DNA from: Siphonodentalium dalli
Taxonomy: Eukaryota; Mollusca; Scaphopoda; Gadilida; Siphonodentaliidae
Assembly: GCA_032622095.1 (NCBI GenBank)
Contig: CP136067.1
Coordinates: 178,782,556 to 178,846,555, forward strand
Length of the DNA: 64,000 nucleotides
Direction of reading: 5' to 3'
Below the pieces are notes generated by a model. The model was not told the origin of the DNA. It searched no databases and saw only the letters and a list, made by a program, of their open reading frames with translations. The translations under genes and the position numbers were made by a program. Positions 43,976 through 57,839 of this stretch are shown here, piece by piece (position 1 is the stretch's first letter; each line of letters starts with the position of its first letter).

Positions 43976-45964
43976 GGTTTTGACTGACACTTACATAAAT
44001 ATGACTCGCATATTTGTTAGCACACAACTCCGTATTATGCGGTACTTCGTCCTGACAATAAACATTAATTTTGTCAATTGATGAAAAAACACCATCAATC
44101 AATTTTACAACGATATCCTGAAACTTTAGTCTTGATACACATTACATTTGTAGAATAGTGGACATTATCACTGAAGCACGTGATTGTGATGTATATGATT
44201 GATGTGAACCACATTTTTTATCAACTACTGTATCTGGTGGCCTGACTATATTGCATGTTAATTTTGTAAAATCACATGTAGTTACGATAGATTACATGTA
44301 AGAGCCATGCATATATGATCAGGGGGGGTCTGCAAAACAATTCCGTATATAGGGCCGGGGTGGGTGGGTTGTCCGGAGGCGGAAAAAATGGTGCTTGTAA
44401 TTTTTTTCCAAAATGGATTTTTTTCAAACAATTTACAAGTACTGACCATGTAATGTTGTTTGTAAGCATGTTAGTACCATGCTTGTTGGAATAGGGCTAT
44501 ATAGGCAGCTAAAGTGACTCTTTAGCCTCAGATTTAGCAACATTCTGGATTTCACAGTATCCCGGACCACTTCACAGTGGACCACCGTATTAACGTTCAG
44601 GAAACTTATGATCAACGGAAGAAATATTTAGTAACAAAATTAATATATTATCGGAATAAAAGTAATAAAACAAAAAAACTCTATCACTAATTGGATACTA
44701 CATGGTGAATACTCAATGATGACTACTAGTAGATATCATTAACCTGATTGTTGCTTAACATGAAATTGAAAAGGGTATCTCTTAAATTTCTAATGTCTGA
44801 AATACTGTCTTGTTCTGGCATGTAATCAAATTCATTCCTTCTGGTTATTTCTCATCTTGAATGATTGCAAGTAATGTTAATTTGCAACAATTATCCAAAT
44901 AAAACTGAATTGGTTATTATGAATGGCATTACTGTTTACTGCTCAGAAAATCCCAAATGAAGGTGACGCTATTCTCATTGAATTTCCGAACTTCATCTGG
45001 GAGCTTTACTGCTCAACAAGACGAAACTAAAATACTAATTGTATACTGTTATCACTTACAAATAGATGAACTGAAATAATGTGATGTATTCAGATGCATT
45101 GAGAAATGACAACCGACACTTAACTTATATTGCAAAAACTTTGTATGGACTGAATTTCATAAAGTCGAACAAGGCCCATAACTCTGGTAGGCATTGGTGG
45201 TCACAACCCGCGATATTATGCATATTCGTCCCCCATTTCTGGTCCGTCACCATGCCATAGGTCATCAAATATGACAACTGACTCTTGAGTTAAAATTCAA
45301 AATGTTTGTACGGACAGACGCTCGAGACGTCAACTATATATCCGCCGACTAATATCGGGCAGTATAATAACCATATATCTATGTGTATACATAACCAAAA
45401 AACAATTCCCCTCCCACCCCATCCCGTTGGATAAGACTAAAGAGTTCTTTGATCATGCATATATAATTGTGGAACCCCTGACATGTTTACCACTATTTAC
45501 ACTGGCCAGTGTTCTCTGTCAGACACAACACACTCGATATATTAAGGCTATGATGGGGTCTAGAGCAATTTGTGACATATAGTGTACCTGCAACAGCCTG
45601 CAATGCTTAATTAATATTGTTGTTAGATACTGAATACACCATGCAGGAAACACATGGAAATACAGTATATTTTTCGTTTTTCTGATCTGTGTTTACCAAT
45701 TAATAAGGCAGTTAACACAGTTATTGAAGAACGGCTAAAAAAAAACCTCTGAAATTTTGATAAAAACATGAGAAATGGGGGGTGGGTCCCCAAAATTTTG
45801 GAGGAAATAAATATTTTTTTTGCAAAAATTGGGTGGTGGGTCCCTCGAGGTCGGAAAAAATCTTTTTGGGCCCTATATGTGCAATTTTTTTCCAAACCCC
45901 CCCCCCCCCCTGATATGATAGCCATTAAGTTCCACCACTGTGAACATTTGAGTAAATTGTCAAA
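43976..45964. other. No gene recognised
   Basis: Includes poly-C/G-flanked low-complexity stretches at 44320-44430 and 45770-45912 (GGGTGGTGGGTCCC, TTTTTTTCCAAA). Frames of about 95-100 codons there are repeat-derived and unconvincing. Confidence 0.4.
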
Positions 45965-47235
45965 CTATCTATATGGTTCAACGTTAAATTTTGATCGCAA
46001 CTGTAGTACTGTACCCACAGAGACTTATCTGACGATACCAATATTCTCACAATAACATTTCAGAGTCATACTTGATATATGTGCATAATTTGAACTCGCA
46101 CAATTCATGATAAGGCTAATCGTGTTAGTTTTATTTTTTATAACCAGGAAACGCTCTCTATAGGGTCCAACGTTAGTTTTGTTCGCAACTGTAGTACTGC
46201 ACCCGCGGAGACTTATCTGACGACAACATTCTCAAAAATACATTTCAGAGTGATACTTGACATATGTGCATAATTTAAACTCGCACAATTCATGAAAAGG
46301 CTAATCGTGTTAGTTAATATCTGTATAATCAGGAAACGCTCTTTAAATTTTTTAAACCGTCCAAACAATTTGTTTCCACTAAAATGTCAGACTGGAAACA
46401 AGTAGACTCTGAAATTAGACCGCCATGTTTGATACTTTTGTTAATTTCAACTCGAACAGTCCACCAGCAAGATAGTTATGGGGATTAATATGTGTGTAAT
46501 AAGCAAACGCTCTTTAAATTCTTAAAACAGTCCAAAAACATTTTTTTCCAATAAAATTTCAACTGGACACAGGTAAACGCTGAAAATAGACACGCTATTG
46601 ATAAATAAACCGTTCGCATGTCGTCTTAGACAATCCGAAGTGGCGCGACCATTGTTTTTGACCAAAGGAATCTGACTTTTGAAATCAGCGAGGGTGGGGG
46701 TAGGATTAGCTTTTCTGCGATATCTTTACCAAAAATCGATGTATCGACGTTTTGTTTGTGGCATATGATCAAGATATCCTTGTAGATTGTTCATGTTCGT
46801 CTATATGTGATGTAGCCCATTTTAAGAATATACAATACCTTAATATTTGGGAAAGAAAATTGAAAATGCAGTCATAAATACAATTCATCTGATGATATTA
46901 TGACACTATTCCTTATTAAGATATGTAATTAAGTAATTTGTGGCAAGACCTCCCCATGTTTTTCGATTTCCAAGAACAAAGAAAGCCACTTACCGAACTT
47001 GCTATGCGTAATAGCATGTTTTTATTACCAGGTGGACGGGAAAAAAATAGAGGGGTACACAAACAAAAGGCTCACCCAAACCTGTTTCCACTAAAATATC
47101 AAGCTGGAAACAGGTAGATTCTGAAAATAGACACAATGGTGGTGTAGAAACTGTTCTCATATCGCTTTTAACATTCCGAAAACGCGCGACCATTTTTTTC
47201 GACATAAGGAATCCGACTATGTGATCAAATATCAC
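45965..47235 (+). repeat. Diverged tandem repeat of about 190-200 bp with outlying copy
   Basis: 45975-46160 and 46161-46350 share CGCAACTGTAGTACTG, GAGACTTATCTGACGA, TGCATAATTT.AACTCGCACA and CAGGAAACGCTCT. Further partial units with CTGGAAACA(G)GTAGA and GCGCGACCATT follow at 46370-46680 and 47090-47235. Confidence 0.7.
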
Positions 47236-47643
47236 CACTGGGACAGTAAACTGGTTTATCATATATAAATTAAAATATATGTTCTGAACTCCACAAATAG
47301 TTGTCAATTGAAAGTAGTAGATAAATGTGAATACCATTATGTCCCTTTTTGTAGTATTAAAAGCTGACAAAAATATTTGGAATGATATCTCACATACAAA
47401 ATCTAAGACATATAAGATTTTTTGTTGGGCTACAAATGATTTTGATTTGAGAGTTCGGTTTCTTATAAGGCAGAACGAATTGTAACCAATAAAAAATTAA
47501 AATTAAAATGTAAGATTCCTTTATATTCTGCATCAGTCCAGTTTGCTGGGGTTTTCAAATGCAATTGTTTTCACTGATGGGTCAGCAAGAGTTTCACATA
47601 TAATGCCAATCAAATTTGTGGGATCTTGGCATACCACGACATA
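47236..47643. other. No gene recognised
   Basis: Only short frames; no supported feature before the hAT element. Confidence 0.35.
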
Positions 47644-47651
47644 GTTCCTAG

Positions 47652-48507
47652 TAGTGATGCGGACCGGACCGGACCGGACCATGGTCCGGTCCACTGCCAA
47701 GGCGGTCCAGTCCGGTCCGGTCCAGTACACATGCCTGGACCGGTTCAAAACGGTCCGGTCCACCTATAATAGGCTATATGTTAATGAATTCTCTGTTTTC
47801 TCAAAGTTTTTACTCTGTATAGTACAAACTATAAGGTTACTGAGTTCAGTGCATTGCAATGAGTCCATATATATCAAAACTTACATTGTTTGCCGATTGT
47901 ATGCATCGTTGTCTGTCTCTGGTGGGATACACTGGGAACGATGCACGATAATAGTATTTCTAGTAATGCGAACATGCACTAATTAAGTGTATTGGACAGA
48001 TATATAGCTAGGGCCATAATGTGTTATAAACCAATCTAACATAGCACTCAACTGATCGTGTGCATGATTCGTATCAGACTTATTTTCATTAAATTGAAAT
48101 TTAAACGAAATAACTCTACTGATGACAATTATACAAAAGTGTACTGTAATATGACTACTACATTAATATTGGAGTCTTGGAAATTGTGATGGCTGATTGT
48201 AAAGTCCTGACAATTACAGTTATACACCAATGTACAACTACTATTGGATTAATGTGACTGTCTTGTCTACAAAATACAAGATATTAACCACTTGAATTCG
48301 TCAATACATCGTTGCTAATTGATATGATGGCAAATACGCAATAATATTCGCGATAGTTTATTATAACTGAAGTAAAATAGTGGACCGGACCGAGAGTACC
48401 GGACCGGCGGCAAAAAGCGGTCCGGTCCAGTGACACCCAGTCCGGACCGCGGTCCACCCCTGGACCGCGGACCAAACCGGTCCAAAGCGGTCCGGTCCGC
48501 ATCACTA
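47652..48507. mobile_element. hAT-type element with GGTCCGG-rich termini
   Basis: Starts TAGTGATGCGGACCGGACC and ends GGTCCGGTCCGCATCACTA. GTTCCTAG is duplicated exactly at 47644-47651 and 48508-48515. Each terminal 110-130 bases is a cluster of ACCGGACC/GGTCCGGT motifs; the middle is unrelated AT-rich DNA without a transposase frame. The 8-bp duplication and TAGTGATG tip support hAT. Confidence 0.88.
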
Positions 48508-48515
48508 GTTCCTAG

Positions 48516-49235
48516 TCAGATCTAGAAATTAATGTTTCCCCACATAATATATTTATTAATCTGTGTAGATGGTGAACACCTTCCAGTGATAATTTTCACC
48601 CAGAATATTGTCTTCCCCTAGTTTTCTGACACCATCAACTAAGATATATTCCATTATTGGAGAGTGTTCATAAGAAATGCACTTCTTGACTATTTGTATT
48701 CTTTTATTATTAATTTATTATATCATAATAATAGTCTTATCAACAGAACACATATGCATGTACAATAAATATTTGGTACATCAACAATGATCACACAAAG
48801 CTTTGAAACAATATTGAAAACAAACAAAAATATATACACATTCAGTTATTTGTAGATAATATACATGTTGAAAACATTGACACTATTAGAAACCACAGAC
48901 AAAAATGTCAATGACCATGTAGATCAGCTTGGAGAGAGGTTAATGTCATACATTACAATGTGTTGAATTATTATGAAAAGTTTAAGTCATACCAGACGTT
49001 TACCTGAATAGCCATATAAAGTTTGGGATCAATTGGATAAAACATGATGGATGAAGGGTATGCCAAAGTATTTATTTATTCAAAGAGCAGCCATGTTTCT
49101 GACCAAATATTGTTCAAATTTGATAGCTCCCATCTAGAAATGATCGGGGTAATGCCTGTAAATTATAAAAACATTTTTCCGATAAATGTTGGCTGCAGAG
49201 TGTGGCAATGGATTCAATTAAGAAATCCAACATGT
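48516..49235. other. No gene recognised
   Basis: AT-rich, non-coding in appearance. Confidence 0.4.
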
Positions 49236-49239
49236 TTAA

Positions 49240-49719
49240 AGGTACTCAACCCGTAAAGAGGGTCCCCATCTCAACAGATTCCAACAACAACAATCCGATC
49301 AGAGGGTCCTATATTACTATTTCTTTGGCTTTGGGGGTAAAAAATATTTGATTCGAGTCGAGGAACCCATCAAACAAAGCTCAGAGTTATTAGATATTGA
49401 TTTTTGAAAATTCTTATGTTCTCGAGATGAGTACCAATAACTGCCGTCAATTTGGTAACCTGCTCGAGATTTTACGCCAAAATTCTATTCAAACAGACAA
49501 GGATGGATAACTCTATAATCAAGTGGGTAATAATAACGAATTTTTGATTGTCTTCTGGGCCAGAAAGAATTCCCGATAATGAAAAATAATAGATTTCTAA
49601 AATCGATATCTAACAAATCTGAGCTTTGATGGGTGACTTCCTCGACTCGAATCAAATATTTTTGACCCCCGAAGCCATTGAAATAGTAATTGAGAGGAGT
49701 TTTATCGGGTTGAGTACCT
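49240..49719. mobile_element. TTAA-flanked MITE with long inverted arms
   Basis: Starts AGGTACTCAACCCG and ends CGGGTTGAGTACCT, with TTAA at 49236-49239 and 49720-49723. The arms of about 150 bases share GGCTTTGGGGGT/ACCCCCGAAGCC and AATATTTGATTCGAGTCGAGG as inverses. TTAA fits piggyBac or Kolobok. Confidence 0.78.
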
Positions 49720-49723
49720 TTAA

Positions 49724-52080
49724 CTAAATTTGGAAAACTTTGAAGGCTTCCATCTAATGGTCAACCCACAGTTCCATATGAAGTTTAGGGGCCGTATGAT
49801 AAGGAATGTGACATGTAGGATATGACAAAGAATTTAGTCGTGCAATTAGTAACAACAATATGGCATCTGATATCCATGTAAATCAGCAAAACTCACATCT
49901 TGTGGCAATGCATGAAAAATCCATATAAACTTTGGTGACAATCGGATGAGAGATGTGAACTGTTTGTTGTACTAATGGAAATTTATGATCGGCGGACAAT
50001 GTTTGTGCTTGAATTTGTCAATATGAGCTAAAGTCATATATCCATACAAAAACATTACACATGAGGTCTATTCATCACACTTTGATCCTATATATCTAGA
50101 TGGTTAATACTTAAGTTGTCAGTTGCTGGTTTCAGCAAAATAATTTTATACAGTTATTATGCAATATTTTGTAGTGTGTACAGTATGAGTCTTTCTTGTA
50201 TGAGTGCAGGTTGTGGTCAAAAGTCATATTGGACACAGTGTTGAGTCCAAAATGACTTTTCACTACAAACTGGATGAGTAGAAGAAAAACACATACTCTT
50301 CACAACAATATATAATAAAAACTTTATTATCCATCTGTATGTTTATCCATTTTTTTGTGAATAAATCTGTTGAGGTTATTTTTTGTAATTGTCAGTACTT
50401 GATTCTCCATATATAAAAACCTGTATTTGATAATCAGAAAGCATGATTTGGAACAGTGAACACGGAAGTGAAAAATAAAACTCAATGCAGAATTGAAACG
50501 TCTGCTAAATCCAATAGAGTATTGCGTCCATCATCACAAGTTCACATATTCATTGGCAATAGAGTTACTTCATGACATCATGGAGTCCTGACACAAAAGT
50601 CGTATTGGACTCGATTGAGTCCAATATGAATTTCGGAATACCAATATGAATTTTTCCCAGATTATCATGTGACGGCTTTTGCTTTTGTTAGTTAAGGGAT
50701 GGATAATAATACATGTACCATTTATCACCAAGCACAGATAATTTACTACAGCAGTGAATGCCGCGTTTTTGTTGCCAATGGTCAATAACCATGCATAGAT
50801 AGTCACCATTTGATTTAAGAATTAATGGCATGGATGAAAAATAATTATGACTATTGTATATGGCATTCATAATTATTTTATTAAAATCAAACTCTAATCA
50901 CTTGAAAGCGATTTGGTGTTACATCATGTTCTCTGTAGTTATACGTTCCATTCTTGGCAAGCATTTTCACTCTTCTACAACTTTTTGAAATAAAATGGAG
51001 CATGTTTCAGAGTAATTATATAATTTGAATTTATTTCTCCACATTAACAAGTAGTCCAGATATTCAGTCACAGTGTTATTGACAGTGGAAGTGTCAGTGA
51101 CTCTGTAGCTCAACTTGGAATTGGGATTATGCACTGGAATCTTTTGTGGGGAGGATTAACAAGCACTATACCGGTATATTGTAAACAGTTTGGTGTCCTT
51201 TCTAACCAATGGTCACTTAGTGTGGTCTGCCTGTTGTTGAGTGTACTGCGTATTGCATACTTTTTGCCTACTGATTGTTTGCATAGTTTAGCATTTGTTT
51301 AAGAACACAGATAACTAACATGGCAATAACATGCAATTTACGCGATGATTTTAAGAACAAAGTTTGTCTATGATACAATATTCTTTTTGTTTACAGAAGT
51401 GTTAACAAATATGGCTATTTTAATAGCAATACTACTGATAACACTTAAGGTATCAGTAACATTGGCCTTTTCAGATATTAAAAGCACATAGTGTACAAAC
51501 ATACAACAATAACTAATGTGAACGAGAGGCGGATCACGATCTGCAGATGTTTAACACATACCTTGGCGACAGCTATGAGCTATTTTCATAAAACCTTACA
51601 CCATCCTTTCCATGAGTGCAAAACTTTCAACAATTCAAGCCGTACTATTAAGTTCACGAGTGGAATCAAACTTATTGGGCACCTTGCTCACATTAACACA
51701 ATGTTAACGCAGATGTGGCTTTGATTTCAACCTATCAGTGACTCCAACACAGATATGTCTTTTTGAGTGATAAAGCTAATTAAACTCAATTAAAAGTGGG
51801 AGAGTTTATAGCTGTTAAATACAAAATAGTTAAGAAATTAAGTAGATAAACACCATAGCAACTCATGTTATCCGTTTATTACAATGGAACATGAGACATA
51901 ACATATTGTGTTATTTTTATTAATATATGTAGTATCATTGCTATATTTTTTTTATTATGTTTTGTGTCGGCTGCATATTAAAAATTCATAACAACCTATT
52001 AATATTCCACAACTACAAAAACAATCAATACCTGAACAACTTTACAAGTGAGGAATGTATAGACCTGGATATAAAATATG
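49724..52080. other. No gene; two short hairpins
   Basis: About 2.3 kb without a supported exon. At 50218-50262 AAAAGTCATATTGGAC and GTCCAAAATGACTTTT form a hairpin, and at 50593-50634 AAAGTCGTATTGGACTC and GAGTCCAATATGAATTT form a similar one. They may be ends of one decayed element. Confidence 0.5.
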
Positions 52081-52400
52081 ATTGCTAATGATTGCCTATA
52101 AAGGTTAGTTTTCTTCTAAGCTGATCATTGGAAAGATACAATGTTTGTAAACAGTTTAAATATAATTAAAGTTATGGTTAATATTTTCAAAACCATTCGA
52201 TCCGATACAAAAATCTATACAGGTGAAGAATGTGTCATGATTATCACAGATGTGATTATTTATAGAGTGGTCATGTACAAAATATTTAGCTATCACATTG
52301 TGTCATCAGGATTGATGAAGGAAGTTAATATATTTAAGCAAATAAACCAAATGACCATCACTATGCAGGTCAGGGGTGTGTTATCATAAACTGTGCCATA
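52081..52400 (+). repeat. Dispersed repeat, copy 1
   Basis: Blocks TAAGCTGATCATTGG.AAGATAC, AAAAATCTATACAGGTGA, GAATGTGTCATGATTATC and AGGTCAGGGGTGTGTTATCATAAA recur in related form at 53400-53650. The 82-codon frame over it (52141-52389) is not convincing as a gene. Confidence 0.5.
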
Positions 52401-53099
52401 ACTATAAACATAATCAATGGAAATATTTGAGTTATCAAATTGGATAGTAAGGGGTTAGTCTTACCCAAACTAATGAACTGATAAACACAGAGTAGTCAAG
52501 AAAAAGCATGTCATTGCATTTTTAAGTCAGTCTCAAGAATCCCAGCACTGTTAGTTTTATACTGCAACCCAAATGCATTTAAGGGAATTTCAAAATAAGA
52601 CATTTCCTCTAATGATGAATATTCAATTGGTCATGTATTGAAACACTGACTGAACCTGGCTCAAAGTGAAGGCGATAATTTAATATAGGTCTATCAGATG
52701 ATATGTGTCTATCAACTGGATTTTAATAAAAAAAAAATGGAGAATGATCAAATAAAAAACATGAGAAGACCATATGCTGTGTGTAGAGGGTTAATCATTT
52801 TCGATGACATCATATGATGGAACTAAGGAATGTGTGGAATAACTCTTTTCTAAGATATGGCAACAGTGTCTTTGAAAACAATTAATGCCATGTACGTACC
52901 TGTTTCAACACAGAAAACAGAAGTAGAATAAAGGGCTTTCAATCATAGTGTGACAGATGATAAAAAAAGTCTGCAGTCATCAGTAGCTACAAAGTACTAT
53001 GGTTGTCCATAACTATATATTGTCTCACTCCAAACCACAGTCCTGTTGTGCCATGTTCTCTTCAATGTTCACAGTGCATGGCAAACAGGTATGAATTAT

Positions 53100-53735
53100 A
53101 AAGGGCCATAACTCTGTTGAAATATATAGGATCAAACCGATATTTGAACTTGATCTGTATTTAGTTGTCAGAAATTCATATACCAAATTTGGTGTCTATC
53201 AGATGAAAAATGTTAGAGTCATCGTCAGGCTTGGATGAATTCTATTTAAAAACAAGAGTGGAAAGGGTTAACTAAACATTACCAAAATCCAATCCATACA
53301 GATAAAGAACGTGCTAAGAAAGACGTAGGTATGAAATATCAGGCAGGTCAGAAGAAAATTGTTTGACTTATATGCATCAGATAGCATTTGTGTGCAGTGT
53401 TAGTTATTTTCTAAACTGATCAACTAATCGACACCAAAAACTATACAAGTGAGCCATGTATCATCATAAACCAGCATATATGAACACAATGGGTAAAAAA
53501 ATACATGAGTTATGGCATCGGATAGAACATGACCAGGTATGGATGGAAAGTGTTAATCATTTCTAAACCTACAACCGATCGATACCAAAAACTATAGAGG
53601 TGAGGGGTGTGTCATCATAAACACGCAATTAAATTTGAACATGATCCGATAAAAAATACTTGAGTAATCGGATCGGATAGCAAGTGTCTATAGAGACGGC
53701 CAGACAGAAGGCTAGACAGACAGGTCCAAGTTGAG
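53100..53735 (+). repeat. Dispersed repeat, further copies in tandem
   Basis: About 53400-53530 and 53555-53700 share AACTGATC/AACCGATCGA-type starts, ACCAAAAACTATA.A.GTGAG, TGTATCATCATAAA and AACATGATCCGATAAAAAAT, ending in a GACAGA-rich stretch (53690-53735). Confidence 0.6.
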
Positions 53736-54600
53736 CAGACAGGTCAGACGAGCGACGGATGGTTGATCCGGACATCGGCATCATGTGTACCATACAAGGT
53801 ATGGGTACACATAATAATTGTGTTAGCAGCTGTCTAGCTGTCACACAGTAGGCACTTGTCAAGTTTACTTCAATATAATTAGAAGTATACATTCAGCTTT
53901 GAAATTAAAGTGTTCACATTGACATACATAAACATTATTATTTCAATTAATTCAGATGTTGACATTACATGCACCATACATGTACATGTGTTGGAAGACA
54001 AAATTGTATTTTTATAATATTATTCATCAGAAGATTTATTTAAATCTGAAAAGTGGATGTTATCAGGAACAGATTCTACAGGTAGTTCATACTCAAATTT
54101 AAAAGTAGAATAAAAACAGATGAAAACACCAATCATCTAAGTTTAAATAAATTTATCCAAAAAGTGTTTTTTCAGTGTTATTATTTTCTCATTAGAAGCC
54201 GAACCCACCCATGATATCTTGTTATAAAATAATAAGTATTGGGTAAATACTAAAACTTAATCAATGGTCTATTATTTTGTATTTAATTTAGTTTGTATGA
54301 TGGGTTTTTGAAAAAATTTACATCCTATTGAACAAATCTGCACAAACCCCTGTGGGGACATCCCTGCGAGAATAGGACATTTGTGATTTATTTGGATGCT
54401 TGACTACCAACTCATCACCACGGTGTTGAGTGTTTTGTTTATCGCTCACTATTTAATATCATTATACTATACTACTATATGGAAATAACACTCCACCCCA
54501 TGTTCAATTAGGAACAAGATATGTGTCCCACTGTTGTGCGTAAACATAAACATATAAATCAGGACTTAGCAAATAAAACTGAAATATATGGGTCACCCGA
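53736..54600. other. No gene recognised
   Basis: AT-rich sequence; no supported feature. Confidence 0.4.
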
Positions 54601-54603
54601 CTC

Positions 54604-54807
54604 ACCCTTTCCATGACTGGAGCTTCATGAAATTTTGAGAAGACCCTGTGCCAATGCATGCTCACATATATAAGGGAGCCTCACATATATAAGAGAATAC
54701 ATTGACCTAACATAATTCCCTTGACCTTCAAAATCAGTTCATTCTTGTATATATATGAGAGGGTCCCTTTAATATTACACCAACACAGTCCCTGTTATGA
54801 AAGGGTT
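54604..54807. mobile_element. Small TIR element related to 12891-13143
   Basis: The ends are ACCCTTTCCATGACTGGAG and the decayed inverse CCTGTTATGAAAGGGTT. The interior has the GTGCCAATGCATGCTCACAT / AAGAGAATACATTG palindrome shared with the piggyBac-type MITEs. Confidence 0.5.
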
Positions 54808-55239
54808 CATACCAATACTAATAATAAAATGTCAAACTGTATTTGTTTTAGACAGTGGTCAAAACATTGGAATAAACTGCATTCATCCAAAGGTTCCAAC
54901 CCACTATCTGCTAGCTAATTAGTTTATAATGTGTAGCAGAGTGTCACCTGTATATAGTAAAGCCAGTGTATTGCCATATCTACATGCACACATTGGAATG
55001 TCAAATAGCCTGTAACTACAACTGTAGTTAACAGAAGGAATTTAATATGCTGGGCAGGGATCTGCCTATATGGTTGGGTTGATTGGACATAGTTGATAAT
55101 GGGAGATGATGGTGATGTGGTGTGACCAAAAAAAGTTAAACTTCTATAACAAATAAAAGTCAAATTAAAAATTAAAAACTTTAAAATTTATATAGACTTT
55201 ATTTCATTTAATTGAGCAAGGATTCCAATCTAATTTTTT

Positions 55240-55495
55240 TAAAGAGTTATGTCCCTGGCTCTACTCCTATCACACAAGGACCCTCCATACCAAATATAAG
55301 CTAAAGAGGCCTGGTGGTTTTTTAGAAGTTGTTTTAAGAATTACTATGATGGGAAAAAGCTGTGGTGCTGGCTTTGTAACTATTTGACTTGGCAACCTTA
55401 TTTTAACAAATCTGATAATGTGAGTCACCCAGGGAACATCCACACCAAATATGAACACATTCAGTCTTATGGTTCTGGGGAAAAAAAGACAAATT
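55240..55495 (-). repeat. Dispersed mollusc-type repeat, copy 1
   Basis: Shares GTTTTAAGAATTACTAT, GTGAGTCACCCAGGGAACATCC, CACCAAATATGAACACATTCAG and TATTTGACTTGGCAACCTTA-type blocks with 57840-58272, 58500-58735 and 59820-60215. The strand follows the better-preserved copy at 59820-60215. Confidence 0.65.
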
Positions 55496-56830
55496 TTGAT
55501 TTTGAATTCGGTGATAATGGGTGATTATACTTAGCAGATATCATAACGTCCAATTTTCGTGAAGAATCGACCAAAATCAAACAGAAATTTTCAAACGACA
55601 TATATGAGAAAACAAATCACACAACATGTTCAAACAAGCTCATCATGAATCACCATAATAGAAACCAATTGTTGAAAAATGTTGTTAACATTAGTACAGA
55701 AAAATTGTTAACAAGAGGTCGTGAGAATGTGATGTTGATTGTGGCAGAGACAAGAGTAATTTATTTTTCAAATGCTAGAAACATTAGTCTCGTTTGGGGA
55801 AATTAAATCAGAAAATCTTTGTAAAATTAAACTATAATCTATATTATCATGTTTGGGATAGTAATATTGATTAAATTGTATCAAAACCAACTATTGTTAG
55901 AACTTAATATAGACGGGGATCATATTTTAAGAGGCAGACGCAAGTTTTGCATAAATCCTGCCGAAAATGGCAAGATATTTTCTATAATGAATTTCTCTCG
56001 ATCTATATCGCAAAAAATCTAGAGTTTCTTATATCATCATCATTGTATATTGAATCTGAGCAATTAAAGTATGGGCTCTCATTAATACCCGAGGTGTCAC
56101 CAGAAAGGGGAATTTCAGCAACCACCATTTTTTAGGTAGCCCAGCTATTCTAACTTTGGGAACCAGTTCTTGTGGGGTCAATATAGGGGGCAAAATATGA
56201 TTTTTTCACTGGCGTCTTTTGTGTATGATATGTGAATTGAAATTTCTCAAACATAGTATGTATGAAACTCAGGTGCAGTTCAGAAAAATTTGGATGTGGT
56301 CAGATTATTCTCCCTGACTACAGTTGCGATCAAAATTTAGCATTCAACCTACTGAAGATATTTTGTTATATTACTCAAACTTTGATAGTAATATCACTAA
56401 ATGGTCACATCGTGCTACTATGTGATAATGTGAAGACAATACAATGGCGTCTAACATACTGTAATTATCAGTAATCTAATTCAAGCAATATATGTAGTTA
56501 GTCGCTATACTTATGCTTCTAGATGCAGTACTGGGCAAAAGTTTGTATAGAATACTTTATAATGACACCGATATCATACAGTCTGATGCATGTTGAGCCA
56601 AACGAAAAATTATAACAAGAATATTTTTTTTTTTCACAATGTGAAGATGTTGTAAATTATTGTCTTATTGATACCTGTTATCAACTGACTAAATTTAATG
56701 TTGAAGTCAATTGTAGATCATAATGAATTTTAGCGTGACAAATATACTTGCAAATGATACTCCAGCATCATCATCATCATCATCACACATGCACCCATCG
56801 TATGTGTCATCCTTTCTATGATGTTGTTCT
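55496..56830. other. No gene recognised
   Basis: Includes a copy of the CTACAGTTGCGATCAAAATT repeat (56305-56405) and a short (ATC)n run (56763-56785). No exon supported. Confidence 0.45.
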
Positions 56831-57385
56831 ACATTTTTATGGTGTCCATTCACCTTAAATTTGCGTGGAGTGCGAATCATTTATGACTTTATTAGGTGGT
56901 AGCACTGTTCTTTTTTGGTGCGCGTTCATCTTTATATATTGTCCATTTACCTTCATATGCTATGTTTCACCTGTTTTTGGTATCCATTCACCATTAATAT
57001 GATGTCCTCTATTCTCTATGATATGCATACATCTATGATGATGTGGTTCCACCTTTATATATGGTATCCAATCATCTTTATAGGACAATTGTCATCATAT
57101 GGTGGAAATATGGCCATATTTATATGGCGTGAAAATATCTTTATATGGTGTCAATGCACCATCATATTGCTATACCATAACATACAGACATATACTTATC
57201 ATATATACACATCATATAAAGTTGTATATGCAGCATATAAAGTAATATGTACATCAAAAAAATAATAGCGGCCATCATAAATGGTCACCATATACAGATT
57301 AAGGTAAATTGATACCCAATAAAAGTAAATGGACACCATATAAAGGTACAAACCACATCATATATAGGTAAATACACATCATAAC
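56831..57385. repeat. Minisatellite-like repeat in inverted halves
   Basis: Left part: irregular units of about 30-40 bases with GGTGTCCATTTACCTT and ATATGGTATCCA (56838-57160). Right part (57280-57380): inverse units AAGGTAAATGGACACC and CATATAAAGGTA. A short related run is at 60228-60290. The 116-codon frame (56915-57265) is a translation of this repeat. Confidence 0.65.
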
Positions 57386-57839
57386 AAGACAGTCAAAGAC
57401 TGTGGGGTCGCTCACCAGACTGCAAAGACTGATACGACTGGGACTTTGGAGACTATAACAGTTAGAACTTTTCATAATCCTATTAAAAAAGTAGATCTAA
57501 ACAGGATATGTAGATAGAGAGGCTTCACATACCAACTGTACGCTACTGATCACCCCCACCCCTCCTCCAGCTCATGTCCCTTCCCGACAAGGCTCCAGAC
57601 TCCCAAGTATTAGATTGGCAACTGTCATCTCAAACTTTCTCTATTGTTGGAAATTTCCAATCTCACAAGCACCTTTTTATAAAACTATTTAGACATGTTT
57701 GAAGCCCAATTATCCATGGACCCAAAAACAGCATATACGTATGTCAGATTAATCAGTCAAGTAGTTCCAAGGTAGATGTTTTAATGAATTTTGTATTTTA
57801 ATGATCTTATTAGACACAAAAGTGTTAAGTCCCCATAGC

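Noticed and set aside
52141-52389. 82-codon frame as a small gene
   Set aside because: It overlaps a dispersed repeat present again at 53.4-53.7 kb and shows no domain or coding bias.
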